From: Candidatus Sungbacteria bacterium RIFCSPLOWO2_02_FULL_51_17
GTDB taxonomy: Bacteria; Patescibacteriota; Minisyncoccia; Sungbacterales; GWA2-42-14
NCBI GenBank assembly: GCA_001820785.1
Contig: MHQW01000032.1
Coordinates: 1 to 48,375 of the forward strand
Direction: 5' to 3'
Length of the DNA stretch: 48,375 nucleotides
Each line of letters begins with the position of its first letter. The first letter of the stretch is position 1. The translations under genes and the position numbers were made by a program. The notes beneath the pieces were generated by a model. That model did not search any database. It saw nothing but the letters and a program-made list of their open reading frames with translations, and was not told the DNA's origin. Shown here in pieces: positions 32,475 to 39,537 of this stretch.

Positions 32475-32488
32475 ATGCCAAATATTAA
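32419..32488 (+). promoter_or_regulatory. ftsZ leader hairpin and 21-codon upstream frame
   Basis: TAGCGT (32419-32424) pairs with ACGCTA (32450-32455), and AAGG (32426-32429) with CCTT (32443-32446). This partly hides the AAGGAGGG at 32426-32433. A frame from GTG 32423 (GTAGGA six bases upstream) reads MKEGGKRLATLRLHAMVHAK plus Tyr and stops at 32488, overlapping the ftsZ ATG at 32475, so translation may be coupled. Confidence 0.35.
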
Positions 32489-33635
32489 ACCAGATGTAGA
32501 AACATTTGCCCGGATTAAAGTGGTCGGTGTCGGCGGATCGGGCGGTTCGGCCATTACTCGCATGATGGATTCCAAGATCCATGGTGTTACGTTTATCGCC
32601 ATTAATACCGATGCCCAGCATTTGCACCACCATAAGGCAACGACGAAGATCCACATCGGAAAGAACCTCACCAAAGGGCTTGGCGCGGGAATGAACCCCG
32701 AGATCGGGCGGCAGGCGGCCGAAGAGAATCGCGACGAGATCCAAGACGCCCTGAAGGGGTCTGATATGGTGTTTGTCACATGCGGGCTTGGCGGCGGAAC
32801 GGGCACGGGAGCATCGGCCGTTGTTGCGGATGCCGCGCGCTCCGCGGGGGCGCTTACCATTGGTGTTGTCACGAAGCCATTTCTTTTTGAGGGGGCACAG
32901 CGCATGCGGATCGCCGAGGAGGGATGGTCGCGCCTTCGCGACAATGTGGACGCGCTTATCACTATTCCGAACAACAACCTTCTAAACCTTATTGATAAGA
33001 ACACCTCACTTTTGGACGCGTTTAAGACATGCGATGAAATTTTGAAAAACGCCGTGCAGGGCATATCAGACCTTATCACCATGCCGGGGCTTATTAACGT
33101 TGATTTTGCGGATGTCCGCTCTGTTATGGCGGATGCCGGTTCAGCTCTTATGGGCGTGGGTGTGGGGACGGGCGAGAATCGTGCCGTGGATGCCGCACAA
33201 AAGGCCATCAATTCTCCGCTTCTTGATATTTCCATCAACGGAGCAAAGGGAGTTCTCTTTAACGTATCGGGCGGGCCGGAACTTACCATGTGGGAGATAA
33301 ACGAGGCCGCAAAGATTATTACCGATTCAATTGATCGCGACGCGAAGTTGATTTTCGGCGCGGTGCACGATGATCGCCTGAAGAAGGGCGAGGTAAAGAT
33401 CACCGTTATTGCCACGGGATTTGGTCCTGGGGGGATCGCGGCAAAAAAAGAGGACCTTTCAAAAATGTTGCGCCAACCCCAAATGCCCCCAGCCGCAGTT
33501 CTTACGTCGTCTTCCGTCGTAAAACCACCACTTGCTTCCACGCCGCAGAATGGTAATGGTCATATTGGTGGGCAAAAAACTGAGGATGATTCCGAGTGGG
33601 ACTCAATTCCGGCGTTTTTACGGCGAAGGAAATAA
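32475..33635 (+). CDS. ftsZ: Cell division protein FtsZ
   Basis: Tubulin-like GTPase that forms the division ring, 386 residues. RIKVVGVGGSGGSAITRM opens the GTP-binding domain. The tubulin signature GGGTGTGAS lies at about residues 106-114, followed by NNLLNLIDKNTSLLDAF (T7-loop region with NVDFADVRSVM) and the C-terminal domain. A variable proline/threonine linker ends in the conserved tail WDSIPAFLRRRK, which binds FtsA. One variation: HHHK (about 50-53) replaces the more usual region near AINTDAQ-L. The ATG at 32475 is used because the family N-terminus begins here; a TTG at 32445 closer to the AAGGAGGG is possible and would add ten residues. Confidence 0.96.
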   Translation: MPNIKPDVETFARIKVVGVGGSGGSAITRMMDSKIHGVTFIAINTDAQHLHHHKATTKIHIGKNLTKGLGAGMNPEIGRQAAEENRDEIQDALKGSDMVFVTCGLGGGTGTGASAVVADAARSAGALTIGVVTKPFLFEGAQRMRIAEEGWSRLRDNVDALITIPNNNLLNLIDKNTSLLDAFKTCDEILKNAVQGISDLITMPGLINVDFADVRSVMADAGSALMGVGVGTGENRAVDAAQKAINSPLLDISINGAKGVLFNVSGGPELTMWEINEAAKIITDSIDRDAKLIFGAVHDDRLKKGEVKITVIATGFGPGGIAAKKEDLSKMLRQPQMPPAAVLTSSSVVKPPLASTPQNGNGHIGGQKTEDDSEWDSIPAFLRRRK

Positions 33636-33664
33636 GTTTGTTCGTTTTGCATAGTACGTAATGT

Positions 33665-33690
33665 AAAATCCCGTGCTACACGGGATTTTT
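33665..33690. terminator. Bidirectional terminator after ftsZ
   Basis: AAATCCCGT (33666-33674), loop GCTAC, ACGGGATTT (33680-33688), with Ts on both strands; it serves ftsZ and the converging secreted-protein gene. Confidence 0.85.
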
Positions 33691-34552
33691 AGTTCTGTAC
33701 GATAAGCGCTCCCTTTGATTCTAAAACGCGGAGGGCGTCATCAACCGAAACAGCAGGCATATCGCCTCCCCTCACTTGTGCGTAGAAAGTGAAGCCTTCA
33801 ATAAGATACAGCATGTGGCCTAGCGTAGGAGGTATCAGTTGATTCTGATACGACCCTTTTCTGATAACGAAGCGGCCCGCCGTCTCACTGTCCGTTGAGA
33901 GCCAGTATTCGGTCAAATAGGGAGTGAGGTCAAATTTATGAACAACTTCCAGCATCTTCTCTGCAATCCCGAGCGTTTGTTCTGGCTCTTTGTTGGAGTT
34001 GTAGATCTTTGACCACATGCGCGTCTCAAGCGCGAGGACCATATTATGAGTCGGCAGGGAATGCAAAAGTTCTATAAGTTCTAACATGTCTACCTCGCTA
34101 TACCTCTGGGTGTCATCACCGAAATCTAAAGTTTTTTCGTATTCTTCCGCGATCTTGTCGGTAATATAGCCCAGGTCTTTTTCCGATAGGGGTTTTGATG
34201 TGCTGATCGCAATAAGTTCCTCCTGGAGGGCCTGTCGTATCCGCTGTTTTGCGGAAAGAGTGGTATTTGGCACTATGGGCGGGCACGTTGTGTCGGTATA
34301 GGTGATTTCAGCCGGGTCTACGCTATCGGCGCCCACATTGCTCACGGTGATTGTTCCATTTTCTTCCAGCAAATAGAGGAGCTCTTTATCCACGGCATAC
34401 GTACTCGCTTTTTTGAGCACGGCGCCGACATGTGGCGATGATGCGGCAAGGACTTCTCTCGTGTCAGGCGAAAGCGGTTTCCAATCAATTGCCCCCGCTG
34501 ATACGGCAGAGAATGTCAAAAGCATTAAAGAAATGATGGTTCTAGTGAACAT
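33689..34552 (-). CDS. Hypothetical secreted protein, 287 residues
   Basis: The ATG at 34552 has AAGGAG eight bases upstream. A Sec signal peptide (MFTRTIISLMLLTFSAVSAG) is followed by a mostly helical mature protein (KQRIRQALQEELIAISTSKP, DLGYITDKIAEEYEKTLDFG) and a mixed C-terminus. No family is recognised and there is no lipobox or second membrane segment. It has a strong promoter upstream in an A/T-rich gap shared with nrdJ on the other side. An in-frame extension to 34699 covers that promoter and is discarded. Confidence 0.75.
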   Translation of the reverse strand: MFTRTIISLMLLTFSAVSAGAIDWKPLSPDTREVLAASSPHVGAVLKKASTYAVDKELLYLLEENGTITVSNVGADSVDPAEITYTDTTCPPIVPNTTLSAKQRIRQALQEELIAISTSKPLSEKDLGYITDKIAEEYEKTLDFGDDTQRYSEVDMLELIELLHSLPTHNMVLALETRMWSKIYNSNKEPEQTLGIAEKMLEVVHKFDLTPYLTEYWLSTDSETAGRFVIRKGSYQNQLIPPTLGHMLYLIEGFTFYAQVRGGDMPAVSVDDALRVLESKGALIVQN

Positions 34553-34603
34553 ATGAACGCTCCTTGGTGGAAGAAAAAATTTTTCAAAAAGCAGGTAATT
34601 ACT

Positions 34604-34632
34604 TATATAACATATAATAGAATATTTGTCAA
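34604..34632 (-). promoter_or_regulatory. Promoter of the 34552 gene
   Basis: Reverse strand: TTGACA (34627-34632), 17 bases, TATATA (34604-34609). Confidence 0.6.
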
Positions 34633-34708
34633 CCATTGGACACAGAACCAACCCTTTCGTTGGAGAAACAGCAAAATAATTTTTTGCAAAGTTATGCACA
34701 AGATTATT

Positions 34709-34737
34709 TTGGAACTAAATTTTTTCAGCAGTATAAT
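34709..34737 (+). promoter_or_regulatory. Promoter of nrdJ
   Basis: TTGGAA (34709-34714), 17 bases, TATAAT (34732-34737). Start expected near 34744, giving a leader of about 200 bases. Confidence 0.55.
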
Positions 34738-34743
34738 GACGGT

Positions 34744-34946
34744 ACCAAGTAAAAAGTTTTAAAAATTTTTTGCGCGGCATCTCTTAACAAACGTTTCGGC
34801 TTTTTCATCGGTGCCAGCAATCTTTTTTCTAGATGGTGCGAGCAGGATTGAGTAGGTGGTAACCAAAAACCCACATTCCCGATCCTGCATTCAACATTCT
34901 ATGGCTGAAAAAGATAGCTGGCATTTTTGTCCCCGAAAAAAATAGT
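34744..34946 (+). promoter_or_regulatory. Structured leader of nrdJ, candidate riboswitch or attenuator
   Basis: TGCCAGCAATCTT (34812-34824) pairs with AAGATAGCTGGCA (34911-34923) with one mismatch, immediately followed by TTTTT, a terminator-like closing helix. Inside it GCAGGATTG (34842-34850) pairs with CGATCCTGC (34880-34888) with one G-U, and GTGG/CCAC extends it. The rest of the 394-base gap (34633-34708) shows only A/T-rich DNA. None of the cobalamin-riboswitch boxes was found. Confidence 0.5.
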
Positions 34947-37283
34947 ATGGGTTCCAAAACAACAGCACCATTCAAGTCGGTTAAAAAACGGGACGGACGC
35001 GTCGTAGCGTTTGACTCGGGGCGTATTGAGAACGCGGTATTTCGCGCGATGGAGGTCGCTGGTGAGGGTGATCTTACCCGCGACCCGGGACGGGTCGCCG
35101 AGCGGGTCATAGCTGACCTTAAAAAACGGTTTCCTGCCGCACATGTTCCTTCCATTGAAGAGATCCAGGACTCGGTAGAAACCGCATTAATACTTCTTGA
35201 TTTTCCCAAGACGGCCAAGGGATACATTTTATATCGCTCAAAGCGGGCAGAGCTTCGCCTGAAGGAGCGGATCATTCCCGAGCACGTAAAAAAACTTGTT
35301 ACCGAGTCAAAGAAATATTTTCAGAACGCTCTTTCAGAATTTATTTATTACCGGACCTATTCGCGGTGGATAGAGGGTGAGGGCCGTCGGGAGACGTGGG
35401 TGGAAACGGTTGATCGTTATATGGGCTTCATGCGCGAGAACATCGGAAATAAGTTGAAAGATGCCGAGTACGCGGATGTTCGTGATGCAATACTGAAACA
35501 GGAGGTCATGCCGTCCATGCGTCTCATGTGGTCGGCGGGAGACGCCGCGCGCAAAACAAATGTCTCGGCATATAATTGTTCGTTCATCGCGCCTTCTAAA
35601 GTGAATGACTTTGCCGAGATCATTTATCTTCTCATGTGTGGAACGGGCGTCGGTTTTTCGGTGGAATCCCAAAGCGTACAAAAACTTCCCATCGTAAAAC
35701 GGCAAACCGGAAAAAAATTGAAGACGCATGTTATCGTTGATTCCAAAGAAGGATGGGGCGATGCGTTAACGCTCGGACTGAAGACGTGGTACGGCGGGAA
35801 GGATGTTGATTTTGATTATTCCCAGTTGCGTCCGGCGGGAGCGCGTCTTATCACCATGGGCGGAAGGAGCTCCGGTCCCGAGCCGTTACGCGCGTTACTT
35901 GATTTTTCACGGATGAAGATCGTGTCACGGCAAGGAAAACGCCTTACCAACCTTGATGTTCACGATGTTATTTGCAAGATTGGCGAGGTGGTGGTCATGG
36001 GAGGGGTGCGCCGCTCCGCTCTTATTTCGCTTTCCGACCTTGATGACGAGGAGATGCGGAATGCCAAAACAGGCCAGTTTTACGTGAACGACCCGCATCG
36101 GGCCATGGCGAACAACTCAGCCGTATATAATGGAAAACCCTCGGCGAAGCAGTTCCTTGAGGAGTGGCTTGCGCTTACGAAATCGGGTTCCGGGGAGCGC
36201 GGCATCTTTAACCGGGGAGGGCTTAAGGCACAGCTTCCGGCTCGGCGCTGGAAGGTGTTTGCGCCCGATAATGCGACATCAGGAACGAATCCGTGTGGGG
36301 AGATAGTTCTCAAATCAAAGCAATTTTGCAACCTATCCGAGGTGGTGGCGCGAGCCGAAGATACCGAGGAGTCGCTTATGCGAAAAGTCCGGCTTGCGGC
36401 AATTCTCGGCACCTATCAGTCAACGCTTACGAACTTCCGATACATTTCAAAGGAGTGGAAGAAGAACTGCGAGACGGAGCGGTTGCTCGGCGTCTCCATC
36501 ACGGGCCAGTGGGATTCGCCCGCCGTTCGCGACGAACATGTTCTTCGTAAACTTCGTGATCGCGCCGTTGAGGTGAACAAGGAATATGCGAAATGCATGG
36601 GCGTGAATCAGTCAACGTGTGTTACCTGCGTAAAGCCCTCCGGAACGGTTTCCCAGTTGGTCAATGCTTCTTCGGGCATGCACCCGCGTCATGCGCAATA
36701 CTATATTCGCCGCGTTCGCATCTCGGCGTCCGATCCGCTGTTTCACATGCTGAAAGACCAGAAGTTTCCGTATTATCCAGAAGTTGGTCAGCTTGAGCAC
36801 TCGGCGACGACATATGTTCTTGAGTTTCCCGTCAAAGCTCCGAAGTCAAAGCATTTTAAGGACGACCTTACGGCATTGGAACAGCTGGAATACTGGAAAA
36901 TGGTGAAAGAAAATTTTACGGAACACAATCCGTCCGTGACCATATCCGTCGGGGAGGATGAGTGGGTGGAAACCGCGAATTGGATCTATAAGCATTGGGA
37001 GATACTTGGCGGCCTTTCGTTCCTTCCGCGCACCGATCACGTCTACAAGCTTGCGCCTTACGAAGAAATAACGGAGGAGCGATACAACGATATGATGGCA
37101 CGCGTGCCTGATGTTGATTTTGCTTCCATCGTTACCTACGAAGAGGTTGATCAGACCGCGGGCGCACATGAACTTGCATGCGTTGCGGGGGTGTGTGAAA
37201 TAGACATCCCTTCCGGAACTATGCAGGCCGCCGCCGCATCATCCACGGCGCAACCAGACCATCCGCAGGTAAATGAGGCATAG
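34947..37283 (+). CDS. nrdJ: Adenosylcobalamin-dependent (class II) ribonucleotide reductase
   Basis: Makes deoxyribonucleotides using vitamin B12 coenzyme instead of an oxygen-made radical; 778 residues. An N-terminal ATP-cone (VKKRDGRVVAFDSGRIENAV, about residues 10-100) controls activity. The catalytic barrel has YRTYSRWIEGEGRRETWVET, typical of the monomeric RTPR type. The first redox Cys is in AYNCSFIAP; CGTGVGFSVE and the active site NPCGEIVLKSKQFCNLSE (thiyl Cys, Glu, second redox Cys) follow, then LLGVSITGQWDSP. Near the C-terminus CVAGVC (C-x4-C) is the reductase-recycling pair. The ATG at 34947 has no Shine-Dalgarno. No B12-synthesis gene is nearby, so cofactor uptake is implied. 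Confidence 0.93.
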   Translation: MGSKTTAPFKSVKKRDGRVVAFDSGRIENAVFRAMEVAGEGDLTRDPGRVAERVIADLKKRFPAAHVPSIEEIQDSVETALILLDFPKTAKGYILYRSKRAELRLKERIIPEHVKKLVTESKKYFQNALSEFIYYRTYSRWIEGEGRRETWVETVDRYMGFMRENIGNKLKDAEYADVRDAILKQEVMPSMRLMWSAGDAARKTNVSAYNCSFIAPSKVNDFAEIIYLLMCGTGVGFSVESQSVQKLPIVKRQTGKKLKTHVIVDSKEGWGDALTLGLKTWYGGKDVDFDYSQLRPAGARLITMGGRSSGPEPLRALLDFSRMKIVSRQGKRLTNLDVHDVICKIGEVVVMGGVRRSALISLSDLDDEEMRNAKTGQFYVNDPHRAMANNSAVYNGKPSAKQFLEEWLALTKSGSGERGIFNRGGLKAQLPARRWKVFAPDNATSGTNPCGEIVLKSKQFCNLSEVVARAEDTEESLMRKVRLAAILGTYQSTLTNFRYISKEWKKNCETERLLGVSITGQWDSPAVRDEHVLRKLRDRAVEVNKEYAKCMGVNQSTCVTCVKPSGTVSQLVNASSGMHPRHAQYYIRRVRISASDPLFHMLKDQKFPYYPEVGQLEHSATTYVLEFPVKAPKSKHFKDDLTALEQLEYWKMVKENFTEHNPSVTISVGEDEWVETANWIYKHWEILGGLSFLPRTDHVYKLAPYEEITEERYNDMMARVPDVDFASIVTYEEVDQTAGAHELACVAGVCEIDIPSGTMQAAAASSTAQPDHPQVNEA

Positions 37284-37306
37284 TGAAATCGCATTCTTGA
37301 GTACAC

Positions 37307-37336
37307 ATAACCCCCCGCCGTCCGGCGGGGGGTTAT
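37307..37336 (+). terminator. Strong hairpin after nrdJ
   Basis: ATAACCCCCCGCC (37307-37319) pairs perfectly with GGCGGGGGGTTAT (37324-37336) around a GTCC loop. The following run is T-poor, so it may act as an mRNA-stabilising hairpin as much as a terminator. Confidence 0.7.
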
Positions 37337-37400
37337 AGTATAACTACTGGACAACACAAGGGGGGAGCGTGTAGTATTTACGAAGCGCACCTTAACATAC

Positions 37401-37416
37401 TTGCAGGGGTCTGCAA
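37401..37416 (+). promoter_or_regulatory. Hairpin presenting a Shine-Dalgarno in its loop
   Basis: TTGCAG (37401-37406), loop GGGT, CTGCAA (37411-37416), directly followed by the ATG at 37417. The only purine-rich ribosome-binding sequence is the loop. Confidence 0.45.
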
Positions 37417-37917
37417 ATGAAAAGGAAACCGATTCTCTTTTTCGCCGCCATTCTCCCCATTTTTCTGATGTTTGCGCCATTCGTGTTGGCAGTTGACGCT
37501 GTAAATCAGCCGACCACAGAGCTTCTGGAGAAAAGAGTTCATAAACTCCTGGATCATGTGAAGGCAAAAGAGTTTGATGCGGTGTGGGACATGGCGGCAA
37601 GGAATATAAAAAATGGAAATGAAAACGACAAACATGGATATGTTAAAGAGCTGTCCGATCTTTTCAGTGATTCAGTTTTTGAGTATGGCCCAATGAGTGT
37701 AAGGCGCATCAACCAAATGTTAGGAGTTTCGAGCTCTTTGTGGACGCTTCGCTCTGAGAAAGATATGTCCCAGATGCCGATGAGTGAGTGCCAGGGAGTG
37801 GTTTGGGTATGGGAGAATGATAGTTGGTATTTTGCTAGGACTTATGTATGTCATTTTGAACGTGAAGTTATAGAAGATATGATGCGATACTCTGATATCA
37901 AAAACGCACCGAAGTAA
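37417..37917 (+). CDS. Secreted protein, first of two tandem paralogues, 166 residues
   Basis: Sec signal peptide (MKRKPILFFAAILPIFLMFA, then PFVLA) followed by a compact domain. Features shared with the 38097 product: LLEKRVHKLLDHVKAKEFDA near the mature N-terminus, RINQMLG in the middle, CQGVVWVWENDSWYFARTY near the end, and the ending DMMRYSDIKNAPK. About 30-40 percent identity is judged by eye. Two cysteines (in MSECQG and YVCHF) may form a disulphide. The W-V-W-x-x-x-x-W-Y-F strand and the helical start suggest an NTF2- or SnoaL-like fold, but that is speculation. No known family name. Confidence 0.75.
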   Translation: MKRKPILFFAAILPIFLMFAPFVLAVDAVNQPTTELLEKRVHKLLDHVKAKEFDAVWDMAARNIKNGNENDKHGYVKELSDLFSDSVFEYGPMSVRRINQMLGVSSSLWTLRSEKDMSQMPMSECQGVVWVWENDSWYFARTYVCHFEREVIEDMMRYSDIKNAPK

Positions 37918-37923
37918 CATATA

Positions 37924-37951
37924 GACCCCGCCCTTAAAAGGCGGGTCTTTC
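37924..37951 (+). terminator. Terminator between the paralogues
   Basis: GACCCCGCC pairs with GGCGGGTC (37940-37947) with one bulge, followed by TTT. The core CCCCGCCCTTAAAAGGCGGG (37926-37945) has a near-perfect inverted copy at 38012-38031. Confidence 0.65.
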
Positions 37952-38011
37952 GTGTAGAGCGTGAAATATCGCTTTATACCATTGGAAATCGCGGTATTCG
38001 GAGCAAAAAAT

Positions 38012-38031
38012 CCTGCCTTTTAAGGGCGGGG
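38012..38031. repeat. Inverted copy of the 37926 hairpin
   Basis: CCTGCCTTTTAAGGGCGGGG is the reverse complement of 37926-37945 apart from one base. The two copies, 66 bases apart, could pair with each other or form separate hairpins. Confidence 0.5.
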
Positions 38032-38096
38032 TTGATTGACACGCCCGTCCGAAGGCGCTACGTGTTGGTCAGCACCTCTAATGGCGGAAGGTAGTA

Positions 38097-38591
38097 ATGC
38101 ATACGGAAAATTCTCTGGTGCGACTTGTTGTCTTTTCCGTGCTTGTGTTCTTGATCGCAGTTCCAGCCATGGTTGTGGCGGAGACCGCGCCCTCGCGGGA
38201 TGAACTTTTGCAAAAACGCGCAGATGACATGTGCGCGAATATTGAGCAGAAAAATTTCAATGCTATCTGGGAGGCGCTTGCCGCCAGCACTCAAGAGGCG
38301 AATGGCGGGGTGAGTCGCGCATTTGCCCTTATGCACGAGCACTCCTTCGGCGGTAAGACGGTTTTTTGCGCAAATGCGCCGAAAATACGCAGGATCAATG
38401 AGTGGTTGGGCTTGTCCCACTATAGCATAGTCGTTGTTAGTGATAGTGACACCACTGTCGCGTGTGACGGCATGGTGTGGGTGTGGGAGCGTGAACACTG
38501 GTACTTTTTCCAGCACTTCTCTTGCGCACGTGAGCAGGAGGCGATTGATTCTATGATGAAGTGGTCGGATATCAAAAACGCGCCGAAATAG
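38097..38591 (+). CDS. Secreted protein, second of two tandem paralogues, 164 residues
   Basis: Sec signal peptide (VRLVVFSVLVFLIAVPAMVV, then AE). The mature part parallels the 37417 protein: ELLQKRADDMCANIEQKNFN, RINEWLGLSHYS, CDGMVWVWEREHWYFFQHF and the end DSMMKWSDIKNAPK. It has extra cysteines (DDMCANI, VFCANAP, FSCARE). The ATG at 38097 follows GGAAGG. A weak promoter (TTGACA at 38036, 17 bases, TACGTG) and a terminator give it its own transcript. Confidence 0.75.
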   Translation: MHTENSLVRLVVFSVLVFLIAVPAMVVAETAPSRDELLQKRADDMCANIEQKNFNAIWEALAASTQEANGGVSRAFALMHEHSFGGKTVFCANAPKIRRINEWLGLSHYSIVVVSDSDTTVACDGMVWVWEREHWYFFQHFSCAREQEAIDSMMKWSDIKNAPK

Positions 38592-38617
38592 CCGGCGGCC
38601 AAGAGCGATACATGTAT

Positions 38618-38650
38618 AAAAAACCCGCCCTCACATTGGGGTGGGCTTTT
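38618..38650 (+). terminator. Terminator after the second paralogue
   Basis: AAACCCGCC pairs with GGTGGGCTTTT (38640-38650) allowing one G-U; Ts follow. Confidence 0.65.
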
Positions 38651-38699
38651 CTTAACGTGAGAATAACAGCGATACACCATTGTTCGTAAAAGCAATAAA

Positions 38700-38716
38700 C
38701 TTGACCACTAGTCAAG
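38700..38716. promoter_or_regulatory. Palindrome at the -35 region of the sigma-factor gene
   Basis: CTTGAC, five bases, GTCAAG: a perfect inverted repeat containing a TTGACC -35 box. A weak -10 (TGTAAC or TCTGTA) follows near 38724. This is the form expected of a dimeric regulator's operator. Confidence 0.45.
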
Positions 38717-38754
38717 ATTGTTTTCTGTAACCTTTTTTTGTATCGTGGAGTTAT

Positions 38755-39372
38755 ATGAATAGTGAAGAACCACCAAAAACGGCTGAAACGCCGGAAGATT
38801 TCATGCTTGAGGACAAAGACGCCGAAAATGCCCACGATGAGCTGGTGTTAGAGGGGTCCCAGCGCGACCCGCGGCTCTTTGAACTGCTTGTCCGGAAGTA
38901 TCAACAGCCCTTCTTCCGGACCGCCATGCGGATCGTCCACAACCGCGAGGATGCCGAGGACATTTCGCAGGAGGCGTTCGTGAAGATCTACTCCAAGGCG
39001 CACTTGTTCAAGAAGCGCGAGGGGGCATCTTTCAAGAGTTGGGGGTATGCCATTTTGGTAAATACCGCGATCTCTCATCTTCGCTCGGCAAAGCGTTCCC
39101 GCTCAAAGGATGTCGGATGGGACCCGGTGCTTGATCAGGTACTGCCCGATCCGAAACAATTTGAGGACTTTGAGCGTAAAGAGATGCAGGAGATACTGTC
39201 TGGGGTACTGAATGAATTGCCGCCCCAGCTGAAATCAATCCTTGAGATGCGTTATTTTGAGGATCAGTCGTATCGCGCGATCGCCGCAAAGACCACTCTT
39301 TCGCTTGAGAATGTAAAGATACGTCTTCACCGCGCCAAAAAGGCCGCCAAGGAAATTTTTGATGCGATATAA
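38755..39372 (+). CDS. Sigma-70 family RNA polymerase sigma factor, ECF-like
   Basis: 205 residues with only regions 2 and 4, the ECF (group 4) layout. Region 2 (about 45-115): YQQPFFRTAMRIVHNREDAE, then DISQEAFVKIYSKAHLFK and SFKSWGYAILVNTAISHLR. Region 4 (about 145-200): LNELPPQLKSILEMRYFEDQ, then SYRAIAAKTTLSLENVKIRL and HRAKKAAKE (helix-turn-helix for -35 recognition). An acidic N-terminal tail of about 30 residues is extra. The ATG at 38755 follows TGGAG. The next gene encodes a small two-helix membrane protein, the position where a membrane anti-sigma is often found. The target regulon is unknown; the palindrome upstream could be self-control. Confidence 0.93.
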   Translation: MNSEEPPKTAETPEDFMLEDKDAENAHDELVLEGSQRDPRLFELLVRKYQQPFFRTAMRIVHNREDAEDISQEAFVKIYSKAHLFKKREGASFKSWGYAILVNTAISHLRSAKRSRSKDVGWDPVLDQVLPDPKQFEDFERKEMQEILSGVLNELPPQLKSILEMRYFEDQSYRAIAAKTTLSLENVKIRLHRAKKAAKEIFDAI

Positions 39373-39530
39373 AAAAGTCCAAAATCCTAATTTCTAAATT
39401 CTAAATAAAGTCAAAGCAAAAGCAAAAAGTCCAAATGACAGAAACACTTCAGCCCTTCATCCTTTTTCGGTTTTGAAGTTTGAGAATTCGGTATTGTTTA
39501 GAGCTTAGAATTTGGTGTTTAGAGTTTTTA
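39371..39530. repeat. A/T-rich imperfect inverted repeat between the sigma gene and the 39538 gene
   Basis: The left arm (39371-39404) and the reverse complement of the right arm (39497-39530) share most positions, including AAAAA, TTCTAA and TCTAAA blocks with a roughly 7-base spacing. About 90 bases lie between. No terminator or promoter is obvious. It looks like an intergenic repeat or miniature element. Confidence 0.45.
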
Positions 39531-39537
39531 AAAAACT

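Noticed and set aside
32459-33541. Long reverse-strand open frame within ftsZ
   Set aside because: It mirrors the codon pattern of ftsZ and has no signals; a typical shadow frame.
34911-34925. GATAGCTGGCA resembling the end of bacterial SRP (4.5S) RNA
   Set aside because: The conserved SRP apical loop sequence (GGTCAGG...GGAAGGAAGCAGCC type) is not present upstream.
34744-34946. Cobalamin riboswitch before nrdJ
   Set aside because: No GCCACTG-type B12 box or other signature was found; only unspecific structure is supported.
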